A stretch of 48,499 bases of DNA from Hofstenia miamia (taxonomy: Eukaryota; Xenacoelomorpha; Acoela). Positions 1 through 10,495 of the stretch are shown here, piece after piece. Each line of letters opens with the position of its first letter. The stretch's first letter is position 1. The position numbers were made by a program, and so were the translations under genes. The notes beneath the pieces are model-generated. The model had not been told where the DNA came from. It did not search any database and saw only the letters and a program-made list of their open reading frames with translations. The stretch covers positions 507,258 to 555,756 of the forward strand of contig SCFE01000068.1 in the NCBI GenBank assembly GCA_004352715.1. Reading direction: 5' to 3'.

Positions 1-397
1 AATATACACCATTCAGTAATTTGAAAATATCATAATTGTAGTTTGTTTGCAAAGGTGTTCTGGCATCCAGTGGTAAGTAACTTAACTCAGATCGCAAAAT
101 ATGAAGCAGTGATGTAACTGCATTGTTGGACACATTATAGTCAATAGACCACTCTCGTAAAGACAATTTCATTTTATCTTGAACTAAATCAGATTCACTT
201 TCATTAGAATTTTCAGAAATATTTTCTAATGAGATACTAGAGACAATTTCATTAGAATTTTCATTTAGATTATGTAATGCACTACCAATCTGACTTTCTT
301 CAATATTTATCTGGTTAGAACTTTGTGGGTGATCATCCATAGCCATTAGTCTATTTGTTTCCACTCTTATACCGCGATAATATGTCTTCATCGACAT
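1..397 (-). CDS. Partial uncharacterised protein, TE-associated motif, runs off left edge
   Basis: An open frame runs from an ATG at 397-395 to the window edge without a stop (132 codons; codon boundary at base 2). An in-frame TGA lies seven codons upstream of this ATG, so it is the natural start, unless an exon lies further upstream. The N-terminal ~75 residues are acidic and rich in Asn, Ser and Glu, and look disordered. Residues ~83-120 form an amphipathic segment with LREWSIDYNV, then a leucine-rich stretch, then LPLDARTPLQT. From memory, an 'LR.WA....I...A...LL..L....LP.DARTLL.T' pattern occurs near the N-terminus of uncharacterised, often transposon-linked proteins in many invertebrate genomes. 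That link is not checked. The catalytic or core part would lie outside the window. 132 open codons is well above the chance length here, which supports a real gene, but function is unknown. Confidence 0.6.
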   Translation of the reverse strand, partial: MSMKTYYRGIRVETNRLMAMDDHPQSSNQINIEESQIGSALHNLNENSNEIVSSISLENISENSNESESDLVQDKMKLSLREWSIDYNVSNNAVTSLLHILRSELSYLPLDARTPLQTNYNYDIFKLLNGVY

Positions 398-2435
398 CTT
401 TATTAAATTTATTTTTCAAAAAGCAAAACAATTTAAGTAATTCACAATAAAAATTTATAGCTCTAAGTATTGCATATGCAATAAGCATCTGTCATTCAAA
501 TAATTTCAGTAATTAACCTTGCTAAGATTTAATATACTTTAATCAAATTTACCAAGAAATTGGTGAAAATTTTTTAAAGATTTTGCATGATTTTTCAAGA
601 ATTTCATTGATAGAATTACCAAGAATTAAATACACACCTTATGACGCGTACAATACAAAATCAAGAATCAATTTATCAAACTGACTTACGATTTAAGGTA
701 AAACAGAATTCACAATATCCTTTTGTACTATACTAATTACTAAGTGTAGACAATATCATAGAGTATTCTATAAATGATAAGAATGCATTAAGTTTCTGAT
801 GGCGCAAAGACGTATTTTTTTACATTAGGCATTAAAATTGCACTGAAAGAATTGGCTTTATTATACTTTTCTTAGTCATATAATAGCGCACACGTTGCCC
901 ACACAAAGCCCACCATTTGCCAGACTTTAATTGTATTATGCGAATAGCCCACAAAGCGTCCACGTTGTCCACGCGGGGCCCACCATTTGCAAAACTTCAT
1001 TTGTTTGCTGGTTATCATTTGGTCAATTGCTGCAATTCCAACTAATCCTAGGCAGGGCGCCATCAGGAAGATTTAAAATCTATTCTTGTAATAGCCTTGA
1101 AGAGCAGTAATCAAAGGAAACAGTGTTTTAGAAAAGGTGCGATTTCTCCGAGATATTGCTCATTTCAATGTGGTGAACAGCAGAACACCAGCGAAATCAT
1201 TATCAGAAGTTGACTTTTTGGGGGTGAATCAACTCACCACAAGAAACTTAGAACACTTGGCCCTACCTCATGCAACAATCATGATGGATGCTGGAATCCA
1301 AATACAGATCCTAAATTTGGCTATATTGATCTCAGTTCAACCTTGAAATAGTGGAGGTAAACGGATTACGAGATATCGACAAGTGATTTATCAAAGGTTT
1401 AGTTATTGGCCCTATTTGCTCCACAGCCAGTTAGACACGACTTAAAACTACTTGAGCTGCTTTATTCTTATTTTCAACGTCAAATCCAAGTAGCTAGATT
1501 TCTTTATCTTTCAGAGGGCTGATTTTTCAGAGTTTGCTGTATTCTGACTTAAATTTTGCTGCACAACAGTCAAAATTCTGAAAGTTTCAAAGGATGAAAC
1601 AATAAAATGTGCTCAGGTGGATGGGACCAACAGTAAGGCAAAGTGTAATCCAAGAGCATTAGAAGGTTGTTTCGGATATGATTGTACTTGATAGCTTTCT
1701 TGAAGCCTATTCAGAAAACTTGAATGAAAACGAAAACTTCAAAACCACTCAAACAGCTATAGGCTCACTAACAGCTTTTAATGCGATAGTGTGTTTGATA
1801 CAGCAAATACAGCAATTGTGTTTCTCAATAACGAAGAATAACTCGCAGTATGCTTTAAGGATTGTATTGAAAAGCCAGGAAAATAAAAACAGCTTTCTGT
1901 TTTTGTGATTATTTCATATTGAGCCTTATCATATATTGAGCCTTATTAGGCAAACTTTAACAGCATTGCGCCACCCCTAAAGAATATGGCAGAATATGAG
2001 AAGTGTGAGTAAAAGAGTTTGTACTAAAATAGAACCTTTTGAGAGGGTCAGACATACAAAAATGTAAATTTAAAATTATCATCCTATATATATATATATA
2101 TATATATATAAATTTAGTATATGGCGAAAGATGTAACAAGGTTTTTTCTTGTTTNNNNNNNNNNNNNNNNNNNNNNNNNNNNNNNNNNNNNNNNNNNNNN
2201 NNNNNNNNNNNNNNNNNNNNNNNNNNNNNNNNNNNNNNNNNNNNNNNNNNNNNNNNNNNNNNNNNNNNNNNNNNNNNNNNNNNNNNNNNNNNNNNNNNNN
2301 NNNNNNNNNNNNNNNNNNNNNNNNNNNNNNNNNNNNNNNNNNNNNNNNNNNNNNNNNNNNNNNNNNNNNNNNNNNNNNNNNNNNNNNNNNNNNNNNNNNN
2401 NNNNNNNNNNNNNNNNNNNNNNNNNNNNNNNNNNN

Positions 2436-2466
<31 letters not shown>

Positions 2467-2614
2467 CTACAAACTTGTAAATTTTTTGAAGGAACTCATA
2501 CGCATTTTTTAGTAAATAATCAAAGAAGCAGATATCAACAGAATTTTCACAATAATATATTAACAATTGAATTGGTTACACTTGCTTGCTATCAAATAGC
2601 TGATTATTGCATGT
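398..2614. other. Intergenic, no convincing gene; (TA)n and gap
   Basis: AT-rich sequence with only short chance ORFs. 870-1070 holds two similar, slightly GC-richer stretches ('gcccaccatttgc' at ~909 and ~979), suggesting an old repeat. 2085-2110 is a (TA)n run, 2155-2435 is unsequenced, and (TA)n resumes at 2436-2462. Predicted ORFs crossing the gap are artefacts of N. Confidence 0.6.
2085..2462. repeat. (TA)n microsatellite flanking an assembly gap
   Basis: Pure TA repeats at 2085-2110 and 2436-2462 lie near or directly beside the N-gap 2155-2435. Low-complexity TA tracts are a plausible reason for the break in assembly. Confidence 0.9.
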
Positions 2615-3850
2615 CTAGTTTGTCGATCTTTGATTTAATATACAGTAAGTGTCATTCTTTACTTCGTTCACCTTAATTGTTTTATTTTCATGTTTTTCTG
2701 TCTCCATTAACAAGCATTTTCTAGTTTTATCGCCTTTTTTCCAATGGAAATTGCAACCTTCAAAAGTAACATTTTTAAAAGCAAGTTTGTAGATGCGACC
2801 ATTTTTATGTTGGAATATAACATGAGAAAACGTTTCATTGTCAAATTTTAACGTATCGCCTTTTAAATCAATTGTATACTTCCCTTCAAGTTCAATAGAT
2901 TCATATCTATTGTTTTCAAAGTATATGTTGAAATTTCCAGTTTTTTTTAGCTTTGTAATATTGCATATCGTATCGAAGGTATTGTCCTTGAAATCATTTG
3001 AAGCAATATAGGCATAGGCTTTAATCTCTTTTGATTCCACAAGGATGGCATAATTCGCACTGTTTTTGGATACCTTGTTAGAAGTGAAATTAAAATTGTT
3101 AGTATATTCATGCTCTGAAAGTTTTTTAAGTTTCTTAGAAAAGTGAAAAATTAATTTTCCTCCGTTTTTGTTGTTTTCAAATGTATTTCCAGAAAAATCA
3201 CTATTCGTCTGCACGAATGTAATTATAGTATCAAAACGATCAAAATCTTTGAAATTATTTTTATAAAAGTTGGCTGTGGAGTATTCGTTATAAGGTTGAT
3301 AGTTGCCTACGGTAAATATCGATTTTATACGTTGAAGATATTTAAATGTTGATTCCTTTACATTTACGGTGCTAACTGTACAATTGATAATAAATAATGA
3401 TGGGATATATTGGGTGGAATCTATATAACTAACTCCTTCAAATGAAGATTTTGAAATGTTTACTAAGCTTGTATAGTAATTGAAAAGACATTGAAAAATT
3501 GTTTTTTTGTTGTATTTGCCTTTAACATCGTTTAATATGAGGTATTTACAATAAATTGTTTTGTAATTGCTTCCAATGTCCACATTTGTTAGAAAAACCC
3601 ATGTTCTACTATGAAATTTATCTGGAAATAGATTTGTATCAAAATAAGGATGAGTTCCTTTGATGCCTTCTACAATCATTTCTGTATCTACTTTATTTTC
3701 TTTTATTTGAATAGTGATTCTTACTGAATCACTGGGAAAACAGGTGTATGAGGTATTTGATGGCTGTTGTATTATTTTGTCTGAGCAATTCGCTTTGAAA
3801 GCATGCATTTCACCAAAAGTCATTATAAATATGCAAAGAATGTTCAACAT
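2615..3850 (-). CDS. Secreted Asn-rich glycoprotein-like protein, possibly beta-helical, single exon (411 aa)
   Basis: An uninterrupted 411-codon frame, by far too long for chance here. Residues 1 to about 18 are a signal peptide (hydrophobic ILCIFIMTF core). The mature part has no obvious membrane segment and ends without an anchor, so secretion is likely. There are about ten N-X-S/T sequons (NCS, NTS, NIS, NCT, NFT, NIT, NET, NVT, NKT, NDT) and scattered cysteines at both ends. From about residue 130 on, short units recur in which 'F..N.F', 'N.F.N' or 'F.GN.FENN' alternate with hydrophobic residues. This spacing is typical of right-handed parallel beta-helix solenoids. The composition and style resemble the intronless surface proteins of trichomonad parasites, as judged from memory only. 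I do not recognise a defined family. The start is the first ATG and directly precedes the signal peptide. A candidate acceptor (ttaaacttag) lies 14 bases upstream of the ATG, so a 5' UTR intron is possible. Confidence 0.8.
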   Translation of the reverse strand: MLNILCIFIMTFGEMHAFKANCSDKIIQQPSNTSYTCFPSDSVRITIQIKENKVDTEMIVEGIKGTHPYFDTNLFPDKFHSRTWVFLTNVDIGSNYKTIYCKYLILNDVKGKYNKKTIFQCLFNYYTSLVNISKSSFEGVSYIDSTQYIPSLFIINCTVSTVNVKESTFKYLQRIKSIFTVGNYQPYNEYSTANFYKNNFKDFDRFDTIITFVQTNSDFSGNTFENNKNGGKLIFHFSKKLKKLSEHEYTNNFNFTSNKVSKNSANYAILVESKEIKAYAYIASNDFKDNTFDTICNITKLKKTGNFNIYFENNRYESIELEGKYTIDLKGDTLKFDNETFSHVIFQHKNGRIYKLAFKNVTFEGCNFHWKKGDKTRKCLLMETEKHENKTIKVNEVKNDTYCILNQRSTN

Positions 3851-6800
3851 CTTTAACTTTTGCTAAGTTTAATTTCCCCTCCAGTGATTATTTCCCTCTA
3901 TTTTTTATGCTAAACCTTCAATATATTGTGTTTTACAATAATTTATAACACATATAGAAGAAAAGGAAAGTTTCCTTAAACGCAAGATGTAAATCTATGT
4001 TCACCTTTTTAATAGATCTTGGAAATGGTACATTTAGATTTTCAGAATTCTTAAAATGCATTCACAGCGTTTTATATTTTTTAAGGAACAGCCCTACACA
4101 TTTAGTGAATATCATAGGTACCTAAGAGCTTCGTGTTTCATTAGCCCAAGCCGGTTAGCCCATCCACATAAATACAAATAGCTTTGACAACATTCTCAAA
4201 GACATTATATTATGTATATATTTGTGCGTATTTGCGCTTGATAATATTAGTTTTTGCAATGAAATCTGGAAGTGTAAAACTTCTCGCTGGGGGCATTTTT
4301 GAAACGTAAAAAAACTGGAGAAACTCTTCTATCTTATGGTGTTTTCAGATGTTTTTCTTTTGCGAAGAAGCCATGGTGGATTTTGAGCAAATTTGCATGC
4401 AAGAATATTTAGCAAAGAAGAAATAATTTAGAAAACATAACAGTGTTAAATTTATTGCATAATTGATGCAAACGCTGTTTAGTTATTCTGGTATAAATTT
4501 AGAATTCCACAATTTTTAACACTTCATTCAAAATATTTAGCAATCCTATATTTCTTATGTCTAGATATTGAAAACATTTTCAATAAACCTGAGTGAAAAT
4601 TTATTTCTGTATATTACATTTAGAATTTGAGCAAAACATACTTTTCATTTAGCGCCAGATACACACATAAGAAGATTATTAGCACAAGATATGTATATAT
4701 ATATATATATATGAANNNNNNNNNNNNNNNNNNNNNNNNNNNNNNNNNNNNNNNNNNNNNNNNNNNNNNNNNNNNNNNNNNNNNNNNNNNNNNNNNNNNN
4801 NNNNNNNNNNNNNNNNNNNNNNNNNNNNNNNNNNNNNNNNNNNNNNNNNNNNNNNNNNNNNNNNNNNNNNNNNNNNNNNNNNNNNNNNNNNNNNNNNNNN
4901 NNNNNNNNNNNNNNNNNNNNNNNNNNNNNNNNNNNNNNNNNNNNNNNNNNNNNNNNNNNNNNNNNNNNNNNNNNNNNCTATGAAAATGATAGACCGGTTT
5001 CGTTTATATAAAGCATCATCAGTACAAATATGCGGTAAAAAACTAAATCTATTTACAATAGATTACACTTTATATATTTTAATATTGCATGCACTTAAAA
5101 TAAGTTCAACGATATCATGCTTAGTTGTTTATTCAATAATTGATCTTTGTTTGATTGTTTAATTATTTATGTTTCTCCTATTTTATGATGTTCTGATCTT
5201 AGTTGTATGATGTGGATGTAAAAATTTTTTTCTCTTAGTTGATGTTTGTACAAAAAAAATTTCATATTTTAGGTGCCCATTCATTTGTTCCTTAATTCTT
5301 TTACCTATATATATAACCTAAGTAAAATAAATAAAATATTTCTCCTGAGGAAATTCGAAAACAAGGTACGTACATGTGGTACGTACATGTAAGGGCAATG
5401 TGTACATATCTATTATATAAGTACGAATTAAGAAAATATATAGTGCGATCAAGTGATGTATAGGAGAAGATTGGCTAATTACCCCAAATTTAGGAAAAAG
5501 TAGTCTACTGATGCAACTTACAGCTTATTTTTGATGAAAAACAGACATTGTACTTTACCAAGGAATACCAATTACAAAACTTTTAATTTTTTCAAATAAA
5601 TTATTTGGAAGGTAGTTACACGCCAAGTATCATAAAACCAGAGGCGCACCCGGAGAAGAAGGGGAGGAACTGGGGAAACCTTCATTTGCTAGGCTGTCAT
5701 AAATGTCATCTGCACTCATGAGTATGCATAATATTTAAAGAGTAAATGAGACAAAAGAATTTATTGTTTCCCAACAATGAAATATTTACTCTCACTATTA
5801 CGTGCAATTTATGTATAATGGGACGAATTCAGCTGTTCCGTGGCTTGTTGCCAAACTGGATAAAATCCCTGCTTATGGATTTTCACAAAATATATCGGAA
5901 TAGACTACTCCTATTTTTCAACTTTTTTATATCACTAGATGTAGTTTTTTATGCTGTTTCAAAACTGTAATGGATAAAGTCCTTGTCGAACATTGTTTAG
6001 ATAGAAAATATCAATGTAAATATGGGAGTATGCCATTTGCTTTTCCATCAAATGCGTTAATGAAAACACACAAGGGTATGCTTATCTGTTATTTAAAAAA
6101 GATTATAATCTTTCTATCAAAGTTATTTACATATGCATATTTCATTTACATTGCTGCAAATTTCGTATGGAATTCACATTTTGCAAATCATTTTTTATCA
6201 CCAAAGCCCGATTTCTTAAATTTTAAGAATTTTTAGGAAATATACAGAAGTAATCATGAAGAATATTTTAAAATTCTAAAGGGTTTCAAAAGTTTTGAGT
6301 TGTTTATTTCACCGATGCATCTGCTAAGCAACTATAAAGTTAATTGACATCATCTCATGCTTTTAATTCCTTATTTTATAACATATTTCCTAGGTGGTCA
6401 CAACATTTCTGCTGTTCCTCTAATGCTCTTCCCTAACTTCAAAAAGTCATTAATTCCAACTACTATCCAATTGAAAGAAGTACAAGAAAAGCGAAATCAG
6501 AAATATGAAGTGTGATACCAGATGAGATGGAGGTGCTTAGGGAGCATGATGCTTTCAATAATTCAAGCTCTAAGGAGCTTTTTTGAATCATTATCCCCTA
6601 TTCAAATACAATGTAATATCTACTGAAAAGTCATTTTCCATTCTTTCTTAATCTTGTAATTGTCCCATTTTTGATGTTTTCATATTTCTTGGCGTGAAAG
6701 TAGACTGCTATGTTATTAATGCTTATAAAGACATCAAAATTACACACTTTGATTTTTGAATGGATGAAAAGTGACAAAATGGAGTGATTTAGATGAATTG

Positions 6801-7039
6801 ATAAATCTATTAAAATCTTATTTGGATAAACCAATACAAGTTCTTAATGCGACAAATCAAACTTAAAAAACTTTCCAAAGAATATTGGTAGAATTTGCAG
6901 TAGTATTGATATTGTAACTTCATTCTAATTCTACTCTTTGTCAAGAACTGAATATTCATTTTTGCATAATTACTTAAAATTACTCTCTTTGCAGTTGTAA
7001 AACTGCATTGTGAAGAAATTGGCAGTTTAAGAAATCGCA
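3851..7039. other. Intergenic, mostly featureless; gap and (TA)n at ~4.7-5.0 kb
   Basis: (TA)n at 4694-4712 stands just before the gap 4716-4977. 5364-5390 holds two direct copies of ggtacgtacatgt, itself palindromic at gtacgtac. Around 5639 'ccagaggcgcacccgg' followed by a G-rich run looks like the terminus of a hAT-type element, but no partner end was found. A short frame near 5970-6080 weakly resembles a broken C2H2 finger (see rejected items). Nothing else is supportable. Confidence 0.55.
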
Positions 7040-7668
7040 CCTAATGCTTTCCATCATAACACTGACATATATTGAAACACAAAGTTAATTTAGCACTTAA
7101 GGTTTTCTCATTTGAAACCCATGCAGCTTTGATTTCTTCAAACTATGGAGAAGAAACCGCCTTTTTAATCAAAATAATTTCTATTTCGTTTAAAATTCTT
7201 AACATTAAGTCTTGAGTCTCTTCCATTTAATCTTAAGATAATACTCAAACGCCGCTAAATTCAGTTAAGGATATGAGCTTTATTATTTTGCAAAGAAATT
7301 CATTAGCCTAGCGTCTAACTATTATACATGCAAAACAGAAGAGGAAAGTGAAATTTTTTACGATTAATATTTGGTTATCATTCGTGTATGTTAGAGAATT
7401 TTTGTGTAAATGCTCAACCATAGACACTCCCTATAATGATGAATTTGTTAAAATTCTTGATAGGGGGGTCTTTTGTGGTATAATCAGTGAGAAAAAAGAA
7501 TAAAAATAAGACAAAACTAAAAAATACTTTAGTGATTAATTATTTATTTTGATTAGTGTGGCATCAGCATGGACATCAGCTAAGGCCTAATTTCCTATCA
7601 ACTGAGGGATTTCAGTAGAGCTTGAATTTTCGATGCTACAAAATAATTAAATCTTCCTAATTGTAATA
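7040..7668. repeat. Tandem duplication, copy 1 (629 bp)
   Basis: Direct repeat of 7672-8588, by eye identical base for base apart from one site. Copy 1 has a single A at 7335 where copy 2 has a 289-bp block. Copy 1 starts after 'gaaatcgca' and ends at 'ttgtaata'. Near-perfect identity means either a very recent duplication or two haplotypes assembled in series. Confidence 0.9.
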
Positions 7669-7671
7669 TAT

Positions 7672-8588
7672 CCTAATGCTTTCCATCATAACACTGACAT
7701 ATATTGAAACACAAAGTTAATTTAGCACTTAAGGTTTTCTCATTTGAAACCCATGCAGCTTTGATTTCTTCAAACTATGGAGAAGAAACCGCCTTTTTAA
7801 TCAAAATAATTTCTATTTCGTTTAAAATTCTTAACATTAAGTCTTGAGTCTCTTCCATTTAATCTTAAGATAATACTCAAACGCCGCTAAATTCAGTTAA
7901 GGATATGAGCTTTATTATTTTGCAAAGAAATTCATTAGCCTAGCGTCTAACTATTATACATGCAAAGCCTTCACAAAGGATACCGCCATGGCATTATCAA
8001 GAACCACCAGCGGCATGAGTGAACTACCTGAATACAGATTTATCTTATAGATATTCGTATCTTTTGTTTGGTCAATTCCAATCAGATTGCATTGAAGAAT
8101 GCTTTGGAAATTACCGTAGATCAGCTGGGACAAATTATCTTTATCAGTGCAAAATGTTTTAGAAACAAATAGGGTTAAAATGACAAAGTTTGTGGTGAAT
8201 GAACTCCTTGTCTTAAGAGCAGTTCCAGAGTGCAATGGCTGCACATTTTTTTTGTCAGAAGAGGAAAGTGAAATTTTTTACGATTAATATTTGGTTATCA
8301 TTCGTGTATGTTAGAGAATTTTTGTGTAAATGCTCAACCATAGACACTCCCTATAATGATGAATTTGTTAAAATTCTTGATAGGGGGGTCTTTTGTGGTA
8401 TAATCAGTGAGAAAAAAGAATAAAAATAAGACAAAACTAAAAAATACTTTAGTGATTAATTATTTATTTTGATTAGTGTGGCATCAGCATGGACATCAGC
8501 TAAGGCCTAATTTCCTATCAACTGAGGGATTTCAGTAGAGCTTGAATTTTCGATGCTACAAAATAATTAAATCTTCCTAATTGTAATA
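7672..8588. repeat. Tandem duplication, copy 2 (917 bp) with a 289-bp extra block
   Basis: Same sequence as 7040-7668, but interrupted at 7967-8255 by a block absent from copy 1. Left part 7672-7966 and right part 8256-8588 both match copy 1. Confidence 0.9.
7954..8244 (-). CDS. Unrecognised ORF inside the extra block of the tandem duplication (96 aa)
   Basis: The 289-bp block is less AT-rich than its surroundings and is nearly filled by one open frame on the minus strand. The protein has no recognised domain. It reads as a mixed globular sequence (NLSQLIYGNF, then NLIGIDQTKDTNIYKINLY, then MPLVVLDNAM) rather than low-complexity AT translation. On the minus strand the frame is preceded by aaatgtgcag, a possible splice acceptor, and ends near tttgcatgtataa, a weak possible donor. 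It could therefore be one exon of a split gene, or a retrocopied exon. The reading frame crosses only the last four codons into the duplicated flank. Function unknown. The length alone is not decisive; the composition contrast is the main support. Confidence 0.35.
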   Translation of the reverse strand: MQPLHSGTALKTRSSFTTNFVILTLFVSKTFCTDKDNLSQLIYGNFQSILQCNLIGIDQTKDTNIYKINLYSGSSLMPLVVLDNAMAVSFVKALHV

Positions 8589-9000
8589 CCATTCCTATTT
8601 AAAGTAAAAGTAACATGAGATTGAGAGGGGAGAGTGGCCATACTCAGGGACTGGAAACAATAACATATTAGAAAGAATCACATAAAACAATAACCCTACT
8701 TAAAAGAGAGAGAGAAAGAAAGAGAAACACTAATTGCTATTGGGTGCAGCGTGTAAAATCTAAGTGCAAAAGTGTAGGTGACTAAGTGCATTTCTCAGCT
8801 CCTGCAAGTAAGGTGTTAGCAATATTAATAATTTTCATTAATGAATAAATTGATATAACAGCAAAGTCCCTTGCTATGTACGTAACACTGCCAGCTTTCA
8901 AGTAAAGATATTATAATACTTCAGATATAACCATAGTCCTTTAATTGTGATAAGTATGGTCATTCTCTGTTATGTTAGTAAAAGAATGTGCAAAAACTTA
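8589..9000. other. Intergenic, no feature
   Basis: Only a short purine tract (aaaagagagagagaaagaaagagaaac, ~8701-8727) stands out. No coding signal on either strand. Confidence 0.6.
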
Positions 9001-10320
9001 GTAAGTTTGAACATCAAAATCAAATTGAAATGTTATTATTAATGATTTCCTCTATCATTAGCTCAGGGTCTGAGATATTAGCCCAGATCACTGTAATAAT
9101 TTCCAATTGTTTTGAAATATTATAATACTTAAGGATTTCTCTAATGAGATTACACCACATCAAATCACCAATTCCAGAAAAAAAATTAGAGTTTTGTTTG
9201 GAAGTTTGTTAATCATAGCTTTGATATATTCCAACTGCTCTGTGATGGGCTTTCCATTTCTGTAGATATGTTTAGGTGGAATGTGACTATCTGTGTATAA
9301 TTGTGAGGTGTCCTCTTTGTGAGTTAGCTTAAGTTTATTTTGTTTGAAATGATCGGAGTTAGGTGTCTTTACCATATCACCAAGATTGTTAATGTATTGT
9401 TCATTATCAGTTAGTGGGATGTGTGCTCTCCCTTTCTTTTTATGATTGTACCTCCAGAGTGGTAGTATAACAGTGGTGTGTATCAGAAGAGACAGAATGC
9501 AATGGTTATTTTCAGACTCAATTCATTGTACAAGAGACAAATTAGCAGTAGGGGTAGTTTCCATCCAAGGTGATCCGTATAGAAACAACACAGTTCACCT
9601 GTCTGCAAACTATGTGCTCACATTGCGAATCAGAATGAAGGTGTGCGCGGAAACATTCCTTGTTTGTCTTAGAAATACATACTTTAGAAGTAGTTCATTC
9701 TACATCAAGAGCTAACTGTGAATGGATTTAAGCATTGACATGATGTCGGATTTAGACCAGCACTCAGTAAAAAGAGAATTTTCATCATATAAAGAGAGTC
9801 TGTACCTTTAGACATTATTAATTGTCATTCCATAATCAAGATGTTCATTGACACAGCATTTGTAAGGCAAGTAAGGTAATAGGCGACGTCTGTTTTTAAC
9901 CACTGTAGTTTAGCAGGGCTGATGTCAACGCCTAGCTTTTCAATATTCTTCTGTTTGATTTGTGATCTATGTTGTGACATTAGTATTGTAGCTGTTGACA
10001 TGAGATTAGCCTCCTAAGCTTCCAATTGTTGAGTGGATTGCTGTCTATGATCAAGTATCTCTATTGGTGTTCATTCATTTCCTTTTTTCTTATATTTAAT
10101 TGTGGTAGTGAACTGAACACTCCAGGTAATTATGTTAGTTGAACAAGATATCATTTTTGATTACTAACAGGCACTTTTGCAATTTGTTGTAGTATGAATC
10201 AGTAAAGTAGGGAATCTGTCTTGTAAATGCAAGGAAGAAAGCAGAGCATTGTCATATTCTAGTGAATTTAATTTAGTTTTGCATGTTGCACGCAACATAT
10301 ATTTGTGAGAAGTATCTGCT
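9000..10320 (-). pseudogene. Decayed coding region of unknown origin
   Basis: Several consecutive minus-strand blocks have protein-like composition but shift frame between blocks. About 10315-10180 gives a ~44-residue block; about 9995-9820 gives a ~58-residue block (contains IEKLGVDISPAKLQWLKTDV); about 9520-9160 gives ~120 open codons (contains HIPPKHIYRNGKPITEQLEY and INKLPNKTLIFF). The last then continues in another frame, 9168-9010, starting SGIGDLMWCNLIREILKYYN. The blocks are collinear, on one strand and spaced as expected for one protein of several hundred residues with frameshifts. I do not recognise the family. A transposon ORF, an ancient integrated viral gene or a dead host gene are all possible. 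The stretch 9530-9720 is open on both strands and its frame is ambiguous. Confidence 0.4.
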
Positions 10321-10495
10321 AGAATGTGTACATTGCAGAAAACAATTGAGCATAATCAGTAGTGTGCCGAGCAGATTTTTGTGTTATTTATATGAGATTT
10401 ATACACTTTGTATTTTTTCCTGAGTGTGACATCATGAGTGAAGTGCTGCAAAGAAGCCAATTCTTCAGTTTAGCTGAGGTAGGAATGACTGCTAA

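Noticed and set aside
2039-2676. Several ORFs spanning 2155-2435 on both strands
   Set aside because: Most of their length is N translated as X, with IYIYIY from (TA)n. The same applies to frames across 4716-4977, 26199-26304, 42809-43072 and 45750-46227.
5970-6236. Frame with KYQCKYGSMPFAFPSNALMK, faintly like a C2H2 zinc finger
   Set aside because: The second zinc Cys and the last His are missing, the length is chance-level, and no neighbouring fingers exist; a donor-like gtatgc follows but is not enough.
8235-8423. 62-aa plus-strand ORF
   Set aside because: It arises from the tandem-duplicated sequence; copy 1 has the same codons without a start, and the composition is that of random AT-rich DNA.
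9446-9715. 89-aa plus-strand ORF
   Set aside because: It overlaps the minus-strand decayed coding region; neither reading is decisive there, but flanking blocks favour the minus strand.
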